From positions 4,092,001-4,156,000 of the forward strand of contig NZ_CP194902.1 in NCBI RefSeq assembly GCF_051027545.1: a DNA stretch of 64,000 nucleotides. The letters run 5' to 3'. The notes under the pieces are model-generated. The model was not told where the DNA came from. It saw only the letters and a program-made list of their open reading frames with translations, and did no database searches. The DNA comes from Methylocaldum sp002005105 (lineage in GTDB: Bacteria > Pseudomonadota > Gammaproteobacteria > Methylococcales > Methylococcaceae). Both the position numbers and the translations under genes were made by a program. The stretch's first letter is position 1. Each line of letters starts with the position of its first letter. This document shows positions 34,258 through 42,753 of the stretch, piece by piece.

Positions 34258-34823
34258 GCCGTCACCCCGGCAGGGAAGGGTGGCTTCGGTGCTCCAATCG
34301 CAAACGGTCATCCCAGGAGCGCTGGGATGACCCTTCCAATCGCAAACGGCCTGGCCGGGAGCGCCGGCCACGCCCTTCCCGAAGACACCGTTTGCGATTG
34401 GACTGCCGGGGTCCAGTGTACATGGAAGGGTGGCTCCGGCGCTCCCGGAGACACCGTTTTGCGATTGGAGGGACTGACCAAATCAAACGCCAGATCTCGC
34501 CATTCCGGATTTTGCTGCTCTATGAGCCGCAGCTTTGTGCGCCGATCCCATTTCTTGAGCTGCTTTTCCCGCAAAAAGGCCGTTTCCGTCGTCTCGTGGA
34601 CTTCGTACCAAACCAGGTCATGAATACCGTAACGTTTGGTGAATCCACCCATTGTTTCCTGACGATGTTCGAAAACGCACTTGATCAGATTGGAGGTGAC
34701 ACCGATATAAAGCGTGCCGTTAAGACCGCTAGCAAGCATATACACACAAGGAAGTTTCTCCATATGCTCAACCTAACACATCCTTGTGACCTAGATTCCG
34801 GCAATCCCTGCCGGAATGACGGC
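34258..34823. repeat. 566-bp segment with inverted-repeat ends, GTTTGCGATTGG hairpins and a GIY-YIG gene
   Basis: The left end GCCGTCACCCCGGCAGGGA (34258-34276) and the complement of the right end (34805-34823) agree at 17 of 19 bases. The right end is itself part of a 9-bp hairpin (ATTCCGGCA / TGCCGGAAT). On the left side are four box copies: two inverted (34301-34312 and 34337-34348), two direct (about 34387 and 34452, the last with an extra T). A 10-bp stem GGTCATCCCA/TGGGATGACC lies between the first two. It sits inside the cobalamin operon between cobT and cobC. Confidence 0.7.
34308..34763 (-). CDS. GIY-YIG nuclease-domain protein (small single-domain type)
   Basis: 151 residues; residues 1-95 are a GIY-YIG domain: VYMLASGLNGTLYIGVTSNL (GIY and YIG strands), FEHRQE with the catalytic Arg, TKRYGIHDLVWYEVHETTETAFLREKQLKKW (given in part) with the metal-binding Glu, and a typical ending EWRDLAFDL. 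From about residue 97 the frame runs into the GTTTGCGATTGG hairpin repeats, which encode an artificial-looking Pro/Ala tail. Small proteins of this kind are common, often as orphan or mobile genes. Its position between cobT and cobC marks it as an insertion. Confidence 0.88.
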   Translation of the reverse strand: MEKLPCVYMLASGLNGTLYIGVTSNLIKCVFEHRQETMGGFTKRYGIHDLVWYEVHETTETAFLREKQLKKWDRRTKLRLIEQQNPEWRDLAFDLVSPSNRKTVSPGAPEPPFHVHWTPAVQSQTVSSGRAWPALPARPFAIGRVIPALLG

Positions 34824-34903
34824 GTTAGGACTCGCATATGTGCCAAGCCGTGCCGGCTCAGACGCTGCGGTTAGCGTGATTCCGTCAATCTCTGTATTTA
34901 TTG

Positions 34904-35962
34904 TCATACCTTTCCCGCAATCCCCGCCTCTTCGAAAGTCACCATACCCGAGTGCAGGGCGCAGGCCAGCCGCAGCAAGGGCAGCGCTGCGGCGGCTCCG
35001 CTGCCTTCGCCGAGGCGCATTCCCAAATCAAGCAAGGGCTTCCCGTCCAGGGCCGTCAGAATCCGTTTATGCCCCGGTTCCGCCGAAGTGTGGGCGTAGA
35101 GAAACCAGCCGGCGGCTCCCGGACACAGCCGTTCCGCCGTCAAAGCCGCCGCAGTGCAGATGAATCCGTCCACCAGCACCGGCAGACCTTGCTGCGCGCA
35201 GGCGACGAAGGCCCCGGCGAGGGCGGCGATTTCGAAACCGCCGAGCCGGCGCAAGGCCTCCAGCGGATTGCCCAGATACGGACCATGCAGAGCGAGCGCC
35301 CGGCGAATCACCTCGGCTTTGTGCCGCACGCCTTCCGTGCCCAGACCCGCACCGGGACCAGCCAGCGATTCGGCCGTCTCGCCGAGCAAGGCCGAGGCCA
35401 GTGCGGCGGCGGCGGTGGTGTTGCCTATGCCCATCTCGCCGCCGATGAAGATTTGGGCTCCGGCCGAGCGGGCGCGCTCGGCGGCATCACGGCCCGTACG
35501 GAGAGCCTGTGCCAACTGGCGTTCGGTCATGGCCGGTCCGCGCACGAAATTCGCGGTGCCCGGCCCGAGACGGAGGTCCAGCACGCCGGTTACGGGACCC
35601 GCATTCTCGACCGTGCCCATGTCGATCAACTCCAGATCCGCGCCGAGCGTGCGGGCGAGCACGCTCACCGCCGCGCCGCCCTGTGCGAACTGGCGCACCA
35701 TGGCCGCCGTGACCGACTGGGGAAAGGCCGATATGCCCTCCTCCGCCACGCCGTGATCCCCGGCGAACAGGACGATGCGCACCCGGTCGGCGGAAGGCTT
35801 GGACGTTCTCTGCCAGGCGGCGAGCCGGATCGCCAGCGCTTCTAGCCGTCCCAGCGCGCCCGGCGGCTTGATGAGCATCGACTGACGTTCCGCGGCCATG
35901 CGCGCGGCTTCCTCGTCGGGTTGAGCCACCGGTCCTTTCAGCCATGCAATGTCCCCGGTCAC
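34904..35962 (-). CDS. cobT: Nicotinate-nucleotide--dimethylbenzimidazole phosphoribosyltransferase
   Basis: Makes alpha-ribazole-phosphate from the lower ligand dimethylbenzimidazole and nicotinate mononucleotide. About 352 residues; I take the GTG start that overlaps the cobU stop (GTGA) behind GGGGGA; an ATG 8 codons upstream is possible. Motifs: FAGDHGVAEEGISAFPQSVT, GGEMGIGNTTAAAAL and the C-terminal RLGEGSGAA with the catalytic Glu. The partner gene for its substrate, bluB, is in the same operon. Confidence 0.96.
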   Translation of the reverse strand: MTGDIAWLKGPVAQPDEEAARMAAERQSMLIKPPGALGRLEALAIRLAAWQRTSKPSADRVRIVLFAGDHGVAEEGISAFPQSVTAAMVRQFAQGGAAVSVLARTLGADLELIDMGTVENAGPVTGVLDLRLGPGTANFVRGPAMTERQLAQALRTGRDAAERARSAGAQIFIGGEMGIGNTTAAAALASALLGETAESLAGPGAGLGTEGVRHKAEVIRRALALHGPYLGNPLEALRRLGGFEIAALAGAFVACAQQGLPVLVDGFICTAAALTAERLCPGAAGWFLYAHTSAEPGHKRILTALDGKPLLDLGMRLGEGSGAAAALPLLRLACALHSGMVTFEEAGIAGKV

Positions 35963-36480
35963 AGTTTTTCCCCCTTCAACACCCATGGAAGACCCGCCAC
36001 GGTCAGAATCACCCGGTCGCAGACACCCGCCAATGCCTGATGCAACAGGCCGGCCTCGTCGCAATAGCGGCGGCTCAGTTCCCCCGGCGGCAGCACGCCC
36101 ATATTGGTTTCGTTGCCGATCAGAATGATGTGTCCCGGAAGACCGGGCAGCACTTCGATCAAAGCGTCCCGCTCGCGTGCAAGCCTCGCCGCCTCGGTCT
36201 CGCACAAGAGCTGGGTCAGCCATAGGGTGAGACAATCGACGATCAGGCAGCGCCCTTCCGCCGCGCGGGCGCGCAAGGCTACGGCCAATTCCAGCGGCTC
36301 TTCGACCAGGTCCCAATCGGGCGGGCGCCGCCGCCGATGGTCTTCCACCCGTTGCCGCATGCCCTCGTCGCCGACTCGTGCCGTAGCGATATAGGTCACG
36401 GCCAGGCCGCTGTCCACCGCCCGCTTTTCCGCCAATCGGCTTTTCCCGGAGCGAACCCCGCCCAGAATCAATTCCTTCAC
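35959..36480 (-). CDS. cobU: Adenosylcobinamide kinase / adenosylcobinamide-phosphate guanylyltransferase
   Basis: Bifunctional enzyme of the nucleotide loop: phosphorylates cobinamide, then adds GMP. 173 residues, usual length. P-loop GGVRSGKS at residues 7-14, the HRRRRPPDW segment with the guanylylated His, and LIVDCLTLW. The start is a GTG overlapping the cobQ stop (GTGA), the stop overlaps the cobT start; both are typical of translational coupling. Confidence 0.95.
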   Translation of the reverse strand: MKELILGGVRSGKSRLAEKRAVDSGLAVTYIATARVGDEGMRQRVEDHRRRRPPDWDLVEEPLELAVALRARAAEGRCLIVDCLTLWLTQLLCETEAARLARERDALIEVLPGLPGHIILIGNETNMGVLPPGELSRRYCDEAGLLHQALAGVCDRVILTVAGLPWVLKGEKL

Positions 36481-37952
36481 GCGTATACTCCCTGCCGGTT
36501 CAGGTCCAACATCCGATCGATCGCATTCATGTCCAGGTGGGCGCCTACGGCATCCGCCAGACGGTCGATTTCCGCTTCCCGAATAGCGGCGTAATCCGGG
36601 GTTTCCGGCTCGGCCAGCCCGGCCCAGCGGAGAATGGCATCGGTCGCGGCGTTCGACTCGAACAATCCATGCAGATAGGTCCCCATGATCTGCCCGTCCT
36701 CCGAGCACGCGCCGTCGTTTCTGTCCGTCAGCCGGGCGAAAGGGCGTTCCAGCGCCGGTCCTTTCGTCACGCCGGCATGAATTTCGTAACCCGTCACCGG
36801 CGCGTTCTCCAGCGTCAATTCGCCTCGTACGTTGCGGAGCTGCTTTTCCGGCTCCAGCACCGTGCTCAGGTCCAGCCAGCCGAACCCGGCACGGGAACCT
36901 GCCTCGCCTTCCAGGCCCAAAGGATCGTGAATCTCTTGTCCGAGCATTTGAAAACCGCCGCAAATGCCGAGCAGTTTACCGCCATAGCGCAGATGGCGCC
37001 GAAGATAAGCCTCCCAGCCGGTTGTACGCAGGAACGATAGGTCGGCGCGCACGCTCTTGGAGCCGGGCAGGATCACGAGGTCCGCGGGAGGCGGCGCCTC
37101 GCTCGGATATACGAAGCGAAGGTCGACCTGCATATGCAGGCGCAGCGGATCGAAATCGGTGTGGTTGCTGATCCGCGGCGTGACCGGAACGACCACCCGC
37201 AGAGCCCCGGCGCTCGCGCCTCTCTGTCCGGATTCGATCGCATCTTCCGCCTCCAGATGCAGACCGTGGAGATAAGGCAGTACGCCCAAAACCGGCTTGC
37301 CGGTCTCCCGCTCCAGCCAGTCCAGCCCCGGTTGCAGCAGAGCGATGTCGCCGCGGAAGCGGTTGATGACGAAGCCGGCCACCCGTGCCCGTTCGCTTTC
37401 CGACAAGAGCGCAAGAGTGCCGACCAGATGGGCGAACACGCCACCCCGGTCGATGTCGGCGATCAGAATCACCGGGCAGTCCACGGCTTCCGCGAAACCC
37501 ATGTTCGCGATGTCGCCTTCCCGCAGATTGATTTCCGCCGGCGAGCCCGCGCCTTCCGCGACGATGGCATCGAACCGGGCCGCGAGCCTTCCGTGGGACT
37601 CCATCACCGCGCGGCGGGCGATGCGCTTGTAGGCGTGGTAGTCCTGAGCGTCCAGATTGCCGATGGCCCTGCCCTGGACGATGACCTGAGCGCCCGTGTC
37701 GGTATTGGGTTTCAGGAGCACCGGGTTCATGTCGGTGTGAGGTTCCAATCCAGCCGCCCGAGCCTGTACCGCCTGGGCGCGGCCTATCTCGCCTCCGTCC
37801 TCGGTGACGGCGCTGTTCAGCGCCATATTCTGCGGCTTGAACGGCGCGACTCTCACGCCGCGCCTGGCCAACAAGCGGCACAGGGCGGCGACCAGCGTGC
37901 TCTTGCCGGCGTCGGACGTGGTGCCCTGAACCATCAGCGTTCGGGCCGTCAT
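36477..37952 (-). CDS. cobQ: Cobyric acid synthase (adenosylcobyric acid synthase, glutamine-hydrolysing)
   Basis: Amidates four side chains of adenosylcobyrinic diamide. 491 residues: an N-terminal dethiobiotin-synthetase-like ATPase with GTTSDAGKS (residues 9-17) and a C-terminal class I glutaminase with the Cys in LGICGGFQMLG and the His in GTYLHGLFE. ATG overlaps the cbiZ stop. Its product is also the product of CbiZ, so de novo and salvage routes meet here. Confidence 0.96.
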   Translation of the reverse strand: MTARTLMVQGTTSDAGKSTLVAALCRLLARRGVRVAPFKPQNMALNSAVTEDGGEIGRAQAVQARAAGLEPHTDMNPVLLKPNTDTGAQVIVQGRAIGNLDAQDYHAYKRIARRAVMESHGRLAARFDAIVAEGAGSPAEINLREGDIANMGFAEAVDCPVILIADIDRGGVFAHLVGTLALLSESERARVAGFVINRFRGDIALLQPGLDWLERETGKPVLGVLPYLHGLHLEAEDAIESGQRGASAGALRVVVPVTPRISNHTDFDPLRLHMQVDLRFVYPSEAPPPADLVILPGSKSVRADLSFLRTTGWEAYLRRHLRYGGKLLGICGGFQMLGQEIHDPLGLEGEAGSRAGFGWLDLSTVLEPEKQLRNVRGELTLENAPVTGYEIHAGVTKGPALERPFARLTDRNDGACSEDGQIMGTYLHGLFESNAATDAILRWAGLAEPETPDYAAIREAEIDRLADAVGAHLDMNAIDRMLDLNRQGVYA

Positions 37953-38629
37953 AGATCCACCTCCAGGCCGGCCAGCACCGCCGCGTACACTGCCCGCGCC
38001 AGCCTGCCGCCCCACACCGAACGCGGTCCGGCGAAGGATTCCGCCGGGCCGTCCGACCGACAGAGCACGCACACCGCGTCGGTGGCCGTGCCGGTCCCCG
38101 GCACGCGCGCCTGCCACAGCGCCTGCGCCTTGGCTTCGGCCGCCGTGGCGACGGCATTGACCAGGGCGGCCTCGCTCAAGCGAACCGGCAATTGCACAAC
38201 CAGGTTGATGGTACCCGGCCGGTAATCGCCCGACGGCGTATCGGCCGCCGCCCATATCGGCTGAGCGATGCCCACGGTGGTGTCGGCGGCGACCTCGCCA
38301 TCGCTCGCTCGCCGATAGCCGCGCACATCGCAGGCGGTGAGCAATCCGGCACCGGAGCCGGCAAGGCCGCAGGCGGCGGCGATCTCGGCCACGTGGGCGG
38401 CGGGATCGGTCCGGCGGTAATCGGATGGCACTTGCGCGTTCAGTATCCACCCCACAACCGATAAGCCGCCGCCGGACACCGCCGAGGAAATCGCCTGTCG
38501 GTGCGAGCCGAAGCGCCAAATCAGGCAGGGCAGCGGTCGGCCGCCGTAACGGTGTTGCCCCAGCGTCGGGTGCACGGCCAGGCAAGCAGGACACGCCTGG
38601 CGGCGTGTTTCCTCGCTCATTCGATTCAT
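37949..38629 (-). CDS. cbiZ: Adenosylcobinamide amidohydrolase
   Basis: Cleaves the aminopropanol side chain from adenosylcobinamide, or from cobamides with foreign lower ligands, giving cobyric acid. 226 residues starting at MNRMSEETRRQ, overlapping the cobD stop by ATGA. Family signatures GWILNAQVPSDYRRTDPAAH (in part), GLLTACDVRGY and NLVVQLPVRLSEAALVNAV. The N-terminal ACPACLAVH has a CxxC pair. Its presence points to remodelling of cobamides taken up from outside; the family is of archaeal origin by published work and patchy in bacteria. Confidence 0.9.
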   Translation of the reverse strand: MNRMSEETRRQACPACLAVHPTLGQHRYGGRPLPCLIWRFGSHRQAISSAVSGGGLSVVGWILNAQVPSDYRRTDPAAHVAEIAAACGLAGSGAGLLTACDVRGYRRASDGEVAADTTVGIAQPIWAAADTPSGDYRPGTINLVVQLPVRLSEAALVNAVATAAEAKAQALWQARVPGTGTATDAVCVLCRSDGPAESFAGPRSVWGGRLARAVYAAVLAGLEVDL

Positions 38630-39609
38630 CTCGCGAGCAAGGCCATCGCCAGGCGCTCCGAGGCCGAGGCGCTCCCCGGCAGCCCCAAACGCAAGCCCGG
38701 AGGATTGGCGAACCGCCGGGTCAGAATGCCTTGCCGGGCCAACGCCTCCTGACGTCGAGCCGCTTTGACACCGGGACACCATTGAAACAAGGCGCAGCCG
38801 CCGGCGGACTTGAGGCCGCCGGCGGCCAACAGATCCGCCAGCTGGCGGGCGTTTTCGGGCAACCGTTGCCGGGCGGCTTCCTGCCAGCGGCTATCCGCCA
38901 ACGCCTCCCGAGCCACCCAGCGCGAGGGTCCGGCCACCGCCCACGGACCGAGCAGAGCCGCCAAGCGTTCGAGCAGCTCCGGTTCCGCCAGCACGAAGCC
39001 CACCCGGATGCCGGCCAGTCCGAAGAATTTGCCCAGGGAACGCAGCACGATGAGCCCCGGGCGCGGACAGTAGGCGGCGAGACTGAATTCGGGCGTAGGG
39101 TCCATGTAGGCTTCGTCCACCACCAGCCAGCCGCCGCGCGCTGCAAGCCTCTCCTGCCAGGCCAGAAGTATTTCCGGCGCGAAACGATGGCCGGTCGGAT
39201 TATTGGGATTGATCGCCACCAGCACGTCCCAGGGCGTGGAACCGGGACCGCGGGCGATGGTTTCCGGCGCAACCCCGACCACCTTGTGGCCGGCGCGGCG
39301 CCAGGCATGGGCGTGTTCGGCATAACCGGGGTGGATGACGCCCACCCGCTTAGCATGGAGCAGCGCCGGCAGCGCCTGAATCGCCGCCTGGGAGCCCGCC
39401 ACGGGAAAAATGCTGTCGCAGCCATAATAGGCCGAAGCGGCCCTCTCCAGTCCGTCATCGTCTTCCGGAAGGCGCACCCAAACCTCGGCCGGAACCGCGG
39501 GCACGGGCCACCCGGCGGGATTGACGCCGGTGGATAGGTCCAACCAGTCGGACAAGGGAATACCATACCGCCTAGCCGCGGCACGCAAACGACCGCCGTG
39601 TTCAAGCAC
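38626..39609 (-). CDS. cobD: L-threonine-O-3-phosphate decarboxylase (PLP-dependent, class I aminotransferase fold)
   Basis: Makes (R)-1-amino-2-propanol phosphate for the nucleotide-loop linker. About 327 residues from a GTG start (VLEHGGRLRAA) that overlaps the cbiB stop by 8 nt. Signatures: DLSTGVNPAGWP, INPNNPTG, VVDEAYMD (Asp binding PLP), and the Schiff-base Lys in RSLGKFFGLAGIRVGF. The name cobD is used in the Salmonella sense; in Pseudomonas nomenclature this is cobC. Confidence 0.93.
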   Translation of the reverse strand: MLEHGGRLRAAARRYGIPLSDWLDLSTGVNPAGWPVPAVPAEVWVRLPEDDDGLERAASAYYGCDSIFPVAGSQAAIQALPALLHAKRVGVIHPGYAEHAHAWRRAGHKVVGVAPETIARGPGSTPWDVLVAINPNNPTGHRFAPEILLAWQERLAARGGWLVVDEAYMDPTPEFSLAAYCPRPGLIVLRSLGKFFGLAGIRVGFVLAEPELLERLAALLGPWAVAGPSRWVAREALADSRWQEAARQRLPENARQLADLLAAGGLKSAGGCALFQWCPGVKAARRQEALARQGILTRRFANPPGLRLGLPGSASASERLAMALLAR

Positions 39610-40519
39610 CGAACAATCCTCCCGTAAAAAACAAGGCCAGCCACAGCCGTGCTCCGCGCCGGACCAGGGCCACGGCATGGGGAATGTCCGCCGCGCCGGG
39701 CGGATATCCGTATCCCAAGGCTGGCCGTGCATGCCACTCGCCACGATAACGGGCAGGCCCGCCGAGCGCGAGCCGCAAAGCCCCCGCGCCCGACGCCATC
39801 ACCGGCCCGGCGTTGGGGCTGTCCCATCCACCGGCCTGCGTGCGCCAGCAATACAAAGCCTGCCGAGCATCGCCCAAGAGTGCATAGGTCAGCGCCGCCA
39901 GCCTCGCCGGAACATAATTCAGCGCATCGTCCAGCCGCGCCGCCGCCCAGCCGAAGTAAAAAAAGCGTTCGCTCTTGTAGCCCCACATGGCATCCAGGGT
40001 ATTCGCCAGCCGGTACAGCACCGCGCCGGGCGCGCCGGCCAGAGCGAACCAGAACAGCGCGCCGAACACCGCGTCGTTGCCATTCTCCAGCACAGATTCG
40101 ACGGCGGCCCGCGCGACATCGCCGGATTTCATGTCGCCGGTGTCGCGGCTCACCATATACCCCACCCTACGCCGCGCCTCGGCCAAATCGCCGGCCGCGA
40201 GCGCATCCTGCACAGCCCCCGCGTGTTCGCCGAGACTCCTGAGGCCCAATGCCGCGTACAGCGCCAAAACGCCGAACGCGGCGCCGAATATGGGAATGGA
40301 TTCCAGCCAGGCTGCAAACACTGTGAACGGAGCCGTCAGCAGCAAAACCGCAATAACGCCCAAAAATCGTGCACGGATTCCCTGCCGTCCGAGCGAGGAA
40401 TTCCACCGGGCTTCCAGCGCTTCCGCCAACCGCCCGAAACCCACCAGGGGGTGAAAACGGCGGGGTTCGCCCAAGAGCCCATCCAGCAGCACGGCGGCCA
40501 CGGCCAGGATCGCGGTCAT
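39602..40519 (-). CDS. cbiB: Adenosylcobinamide-phosphate synthase
   Basis: Attaches aminopropanol (phosphate) to cobyric acid. 305 residues, integral inner-membrane protein with five or so hydrophobic helices. Family segments: LLDGLLGEPRRFHPLVGFGR near the N-terminus, YMVSRDT, ESVLENGNDAVFGALFW, NTLDAMWGY and NAGPVMASGAGALRLALGG. The ATG overlaps the stop of the BtuF-like gene. Downstream is cobD, which makes its substrate. Confidence 0.95.
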   Translation of the reverse strand: MTAILAVAAVLLDGLLGEPRRFHPLVGFGRLAEALEARWNSSLGRQGIRARFLGVIAVLLLTAPFTVFAAWLESIPIFGAAFGVLALYAALGLRSLGEHAGAVQDALAAGDLAEARRRVGYMVSRDTGDMKSGDVARAAVESVLENGNDAVFGALFWFALAGAPGAVLYRLANTLDAMWGYKSERFFYFGWAAARLDDALNYVPARLAALTYALLGDARQALYCWRTQAGGWDSPNAGPVMASGAGALRLALGGPARYRGEWHARPALGYGYPPGAADIPHAVALVRRGARLWLALFFTGGLFGA

Positions 40520-41322
40520 GCCCGATTCTCCGCCCAGCGCCGGACGATGCCGGCCAGTTGGTCCAGCCCGTCGGTCAATGCCGCGGGACCGGGCTGAAGG
40601 ATATCGCTGGATTTGATTTCGTGGAGTTCCCCGTCGCGCATTGCGGGAATTGTCTCCCAGCCGGCGCGTGCAGCGACTTGCTCCGGCCGGAACTTCTTCC
40701 CGCACCAGGAGCCGACGATGATGTCCGGCGCGCGCCGGACCACCTCGTGCGGGTCTTGGATGATGCGGCTGCCGGCGAGAGGCTGGGCGGCGAATTCGGC
40801 GAAGACGTTCTCTCCGCCGGCCAGCGCGATGAGTTCGGACACCCAAAGAATGCCGGAGATCAGAGGCTGGTCCCATTCCTCGAAATAGACTCTGGGGCGG
40901 ACCGGCAGCGACTCGGCGCCACGGCGTACGGTTTCCATATGCGCGCTAAGGCTATCGATCAAGGCCCGCGCCTTGTCCTCACCCCCCACCAGTGCGCCCA
41001 GCGTGCGGATCATGGCGAGAATCCCGTCCACCGAACGGTGGTTGAACACGTGCACCGTTACGCCCGCCTTGATCAGGTCGCGGGCGATATCCGCCTGCAG
41101 ATTGGAAAAACCCAGCACCAAATCGGGTTGCAAATCCAAGATCTTGTCGATTTTGGCGCTGGTGAAGGCGGAGACCTTGAGCTTTTCCTTGCGCGCTCGC
41201 GGCGGCCGCACGGTAAATCCGGAAATGCCGACGATGCGGTGTTCCTCGCCCAATAAATAGAGCGTCTCCGTGGTTTCCTCGGTCAGGCAGACGATGCGTT
41301 CCGGCAGCAGTTTCGGATTCAT
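40516..41322 (-). CDS. BtuF-like cobalamin-binding protein without signal peptide
   Basis: 268 residues of the class III periplasmic-binding fold: RIVCLTEETTETLYLLGE, FTSAKIDKILDLQPDLVLGF (typical first-lobe segment), the long bridging helix and VYFEEWDQPLISG. Homologues normally work in the periplasm with BtuCD, but the N-terminus MNPKLLPERIVCL shows no signal peptide and no btuC/btuD is present. ATGA overlaps on both sides tie it to cbiA and cbiB. It may serve as a cytoplasmic corrinoid carrier or sensor; that role is inference. Confidence 0.85.
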   Translation of the reverse strand: MNPKLLPERIVCLTEETTETLYLLGEEHRIVGISGFTVRPPRARKEKLKVSAFTSAKIDKILDLQPDLVLGFSNLQADIARDLIKAGVTVHVFNHRSVDGILAMIRTLGALVGGEDKARALIDSLSAHMETVRRGAESLPVRPRVYFEEWDQPLISGILWVSELIALAGGENVFAEFAAQPLAGSRIIQDPHEVVRRAPDIIVGSWCGKKFRPEQVAARAGWETIPAMRDGELHEIKSSDILQPGPAALTDGLDQLAGIVRRWAENRA

Positions 41323-42605
41323 GACGCAAAAAGAGCCGCCACGGCGGCGGGATTCGATGGAAAGTAAAGATGCAAAAAGGAAGCCATCAAGCGCCTGTCC
41401 AGGTAAACGGCTTCGGGCTGGCCGTGGCCCTTCGCGGCAAAGGTGTTGGCGAAGGGCGCGAGATCCACCTCCGCCCGGGCATGATGAAAGGTATGACCGC
41501 GCAGGCTACCTTCAGGCAGCTCCAGCCCGTGCAGCCCCAGATTGGCCAGCCGCGTCTGCATGACGGAGCGGCCGGGCAGCAGCCCTGCCATCTCGGCCTG
41601 ATGCCCTTGGGAATCGGCAAGCGTTTCCAGGAGATACAAAAGGCCCCCGCATTCGGCGAGGATGGGCTTGCCCGCCGAATGGTGGCTGCGCAGCGCTTCC
41701 TTCATGGCCCGGTTGGCGGCCAGCCGGTCGAGGTGCAGTTCCGGGTAGCCGCCCGGCAGCCAGACGGCATCGGCTTCGGGCAAAGCGCTATCCGCCAGCG
41801 GCGAAAAGAACGCCAGGTTCGCGCCCAGGGCGCGCAAGGTATCGAGATTGGCCGGATAGAGAAAGCAGAAGGCGGCATCGCGCGCCACCGCGATCGTCAC
41901 GCCTGCCAGCGGGCCGATCGGAACTTCGGATTCGATCGACAAGAACTCCACCGGCGGCGGCAATTCGGCCAGCGGCGTACCTTCCAGCGCATCGGCCACG
42001 GCGTCGATACGGGCTTCGAGGTCGGCGATTTCTTCCGCAGGGTGGAGGCCCAGATGGCGCTCCGGCAACGCGAAATCCGCCTCGCGCGGCAAGGCCCCGC
42101 GCCAGACGGCAGGATCGGGCAAGCCGGCGCGGAGCAATTCCGCATGTCCCGCGCTGCCGACCCGGTTGGCCAAAACTCCGGTAAACGGCAGATCCTTGTT
42201 AAACGTGGAAAGACCGTGGGCGACAGCCGCGAAGGTTTGGGCCATCGCGGAAGCATCGATCACCGCCAGGACGGGAATGCCGAACAAAACCGCGAGATCG
42301 GCGCTGGAGGGCGTGCCGTCGTAAAGCCCCATCACGCCTTCGACCAGGATCAGATCGGCATCGCCGGCCGCTTCGTGCAATAGGCGGCGGCAATGAGATT
42401 CGCCGCACATCCATAGGTCGAGGTTATAAACCGGCGCGCCGCTTGCCTTCTCCAACACCATCGGGTCGAGGAAGTCGGGCCCGGTCTTGAACACCCGTAC
42501 CCTTCGGCCCTGGCGGGCGTACAGCCGGGCGAGACCCGCCGTGACGGTGGTCTTGCCCTGGCCCGAGGCGGGCGCGGAGATCAAGAGAGCGGGACAGCGG
42601 CTCAT
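41319..42605 (-). CDS. cbiA: Cobyrinic acid a,c-diamide synthase
   Basis: Amidates the a and c side chains of cobyrinic acid (called cobB in the aerobic pathway; sequence alone does not fix the substrate form). 428 residues: ATPase half with ISAPASGQGKTT (Walker A, residues 9-20) and EGVMGLYDG, and a glutaminase half with the Cys in LAECGGLLYL. The start lies 7 bp after the end of a MITE; before that insertion its ATG would have overlapped the bluB stop (see the MITE entry). Confidence 0.95.
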   Translation of the reverse strand: MSRCPALLISAPASGQGKTTVTAGLARLYARQGRRVRVFKTGPDFLDPMVLEKASGAPVYNLDLWMCGESHCRRLLHEAAGDADLILVEGVMGLYDGTPSSADLAVLFGIPVLAVIDASAMAQTFAAVAHGLSTFNKDLPFTGVLANRVGSAGHAELLRAGLPDPAVWRGALPREADFALPERHLGLHPAEEIADLEARIDAVADALEGTPLAELPPPVEFLSIESEVPIGPLAGVTIAVARDAAFCFLYPANLDTLRALGANLAFFSPLADSALPEADAVWLPGGYPELHLDRLAANRAMKEALRSHHSAGKPILAECGGLLYLLETLADSQGHQAEMAGLLPGRSVMQTRLANLGLHGLELPEGSLRGHTFHHARAEVDLAPFANTFAAKGHGQPEAVYLDRRLMASFLHLYFPSNPAAVAALFAS

Positions 42606-42611
42606 GGCTTA

Positions 42612-42753
42612 GAGGGTGTGTGAGAAGCTACTGCGCGACCCGATGGCGGCGTCGCGCGGTGCTCGAAGTCCTCATGTACCACTCGTACACTCCGGTTTCT
42701 GCGCTCCGGGCTCCTTGCCCTCGGGCCGCTCGCTACGCTTCTCACACACCCTC
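42612..42753. repeat. 142-bp MITE with perfect terminal inverted repeats and TTA duplication, inside the 3-prime end of bluB
   Basis: The ends are GAGGGTGTGTGAGAAGC and its exact complement; TTA flanks both (42609-42611, 42754-42756). TTA duplication and a GAG start are as in the IS5-type element at 23 kb, so that transposase class may have moved it. Removing the MITE and one TTA restores a bluB ending PKP-stop whose TGA overlaps the cbiA ATG (ATGA). This matches the other junctions of the operon. Confidence 0.92.

Noticed and set aside
37134..38225. Long antisense frames inside the cob genes and purL
   Set aside because: They mirror real genes on the other strand, with no signals or families of their own.
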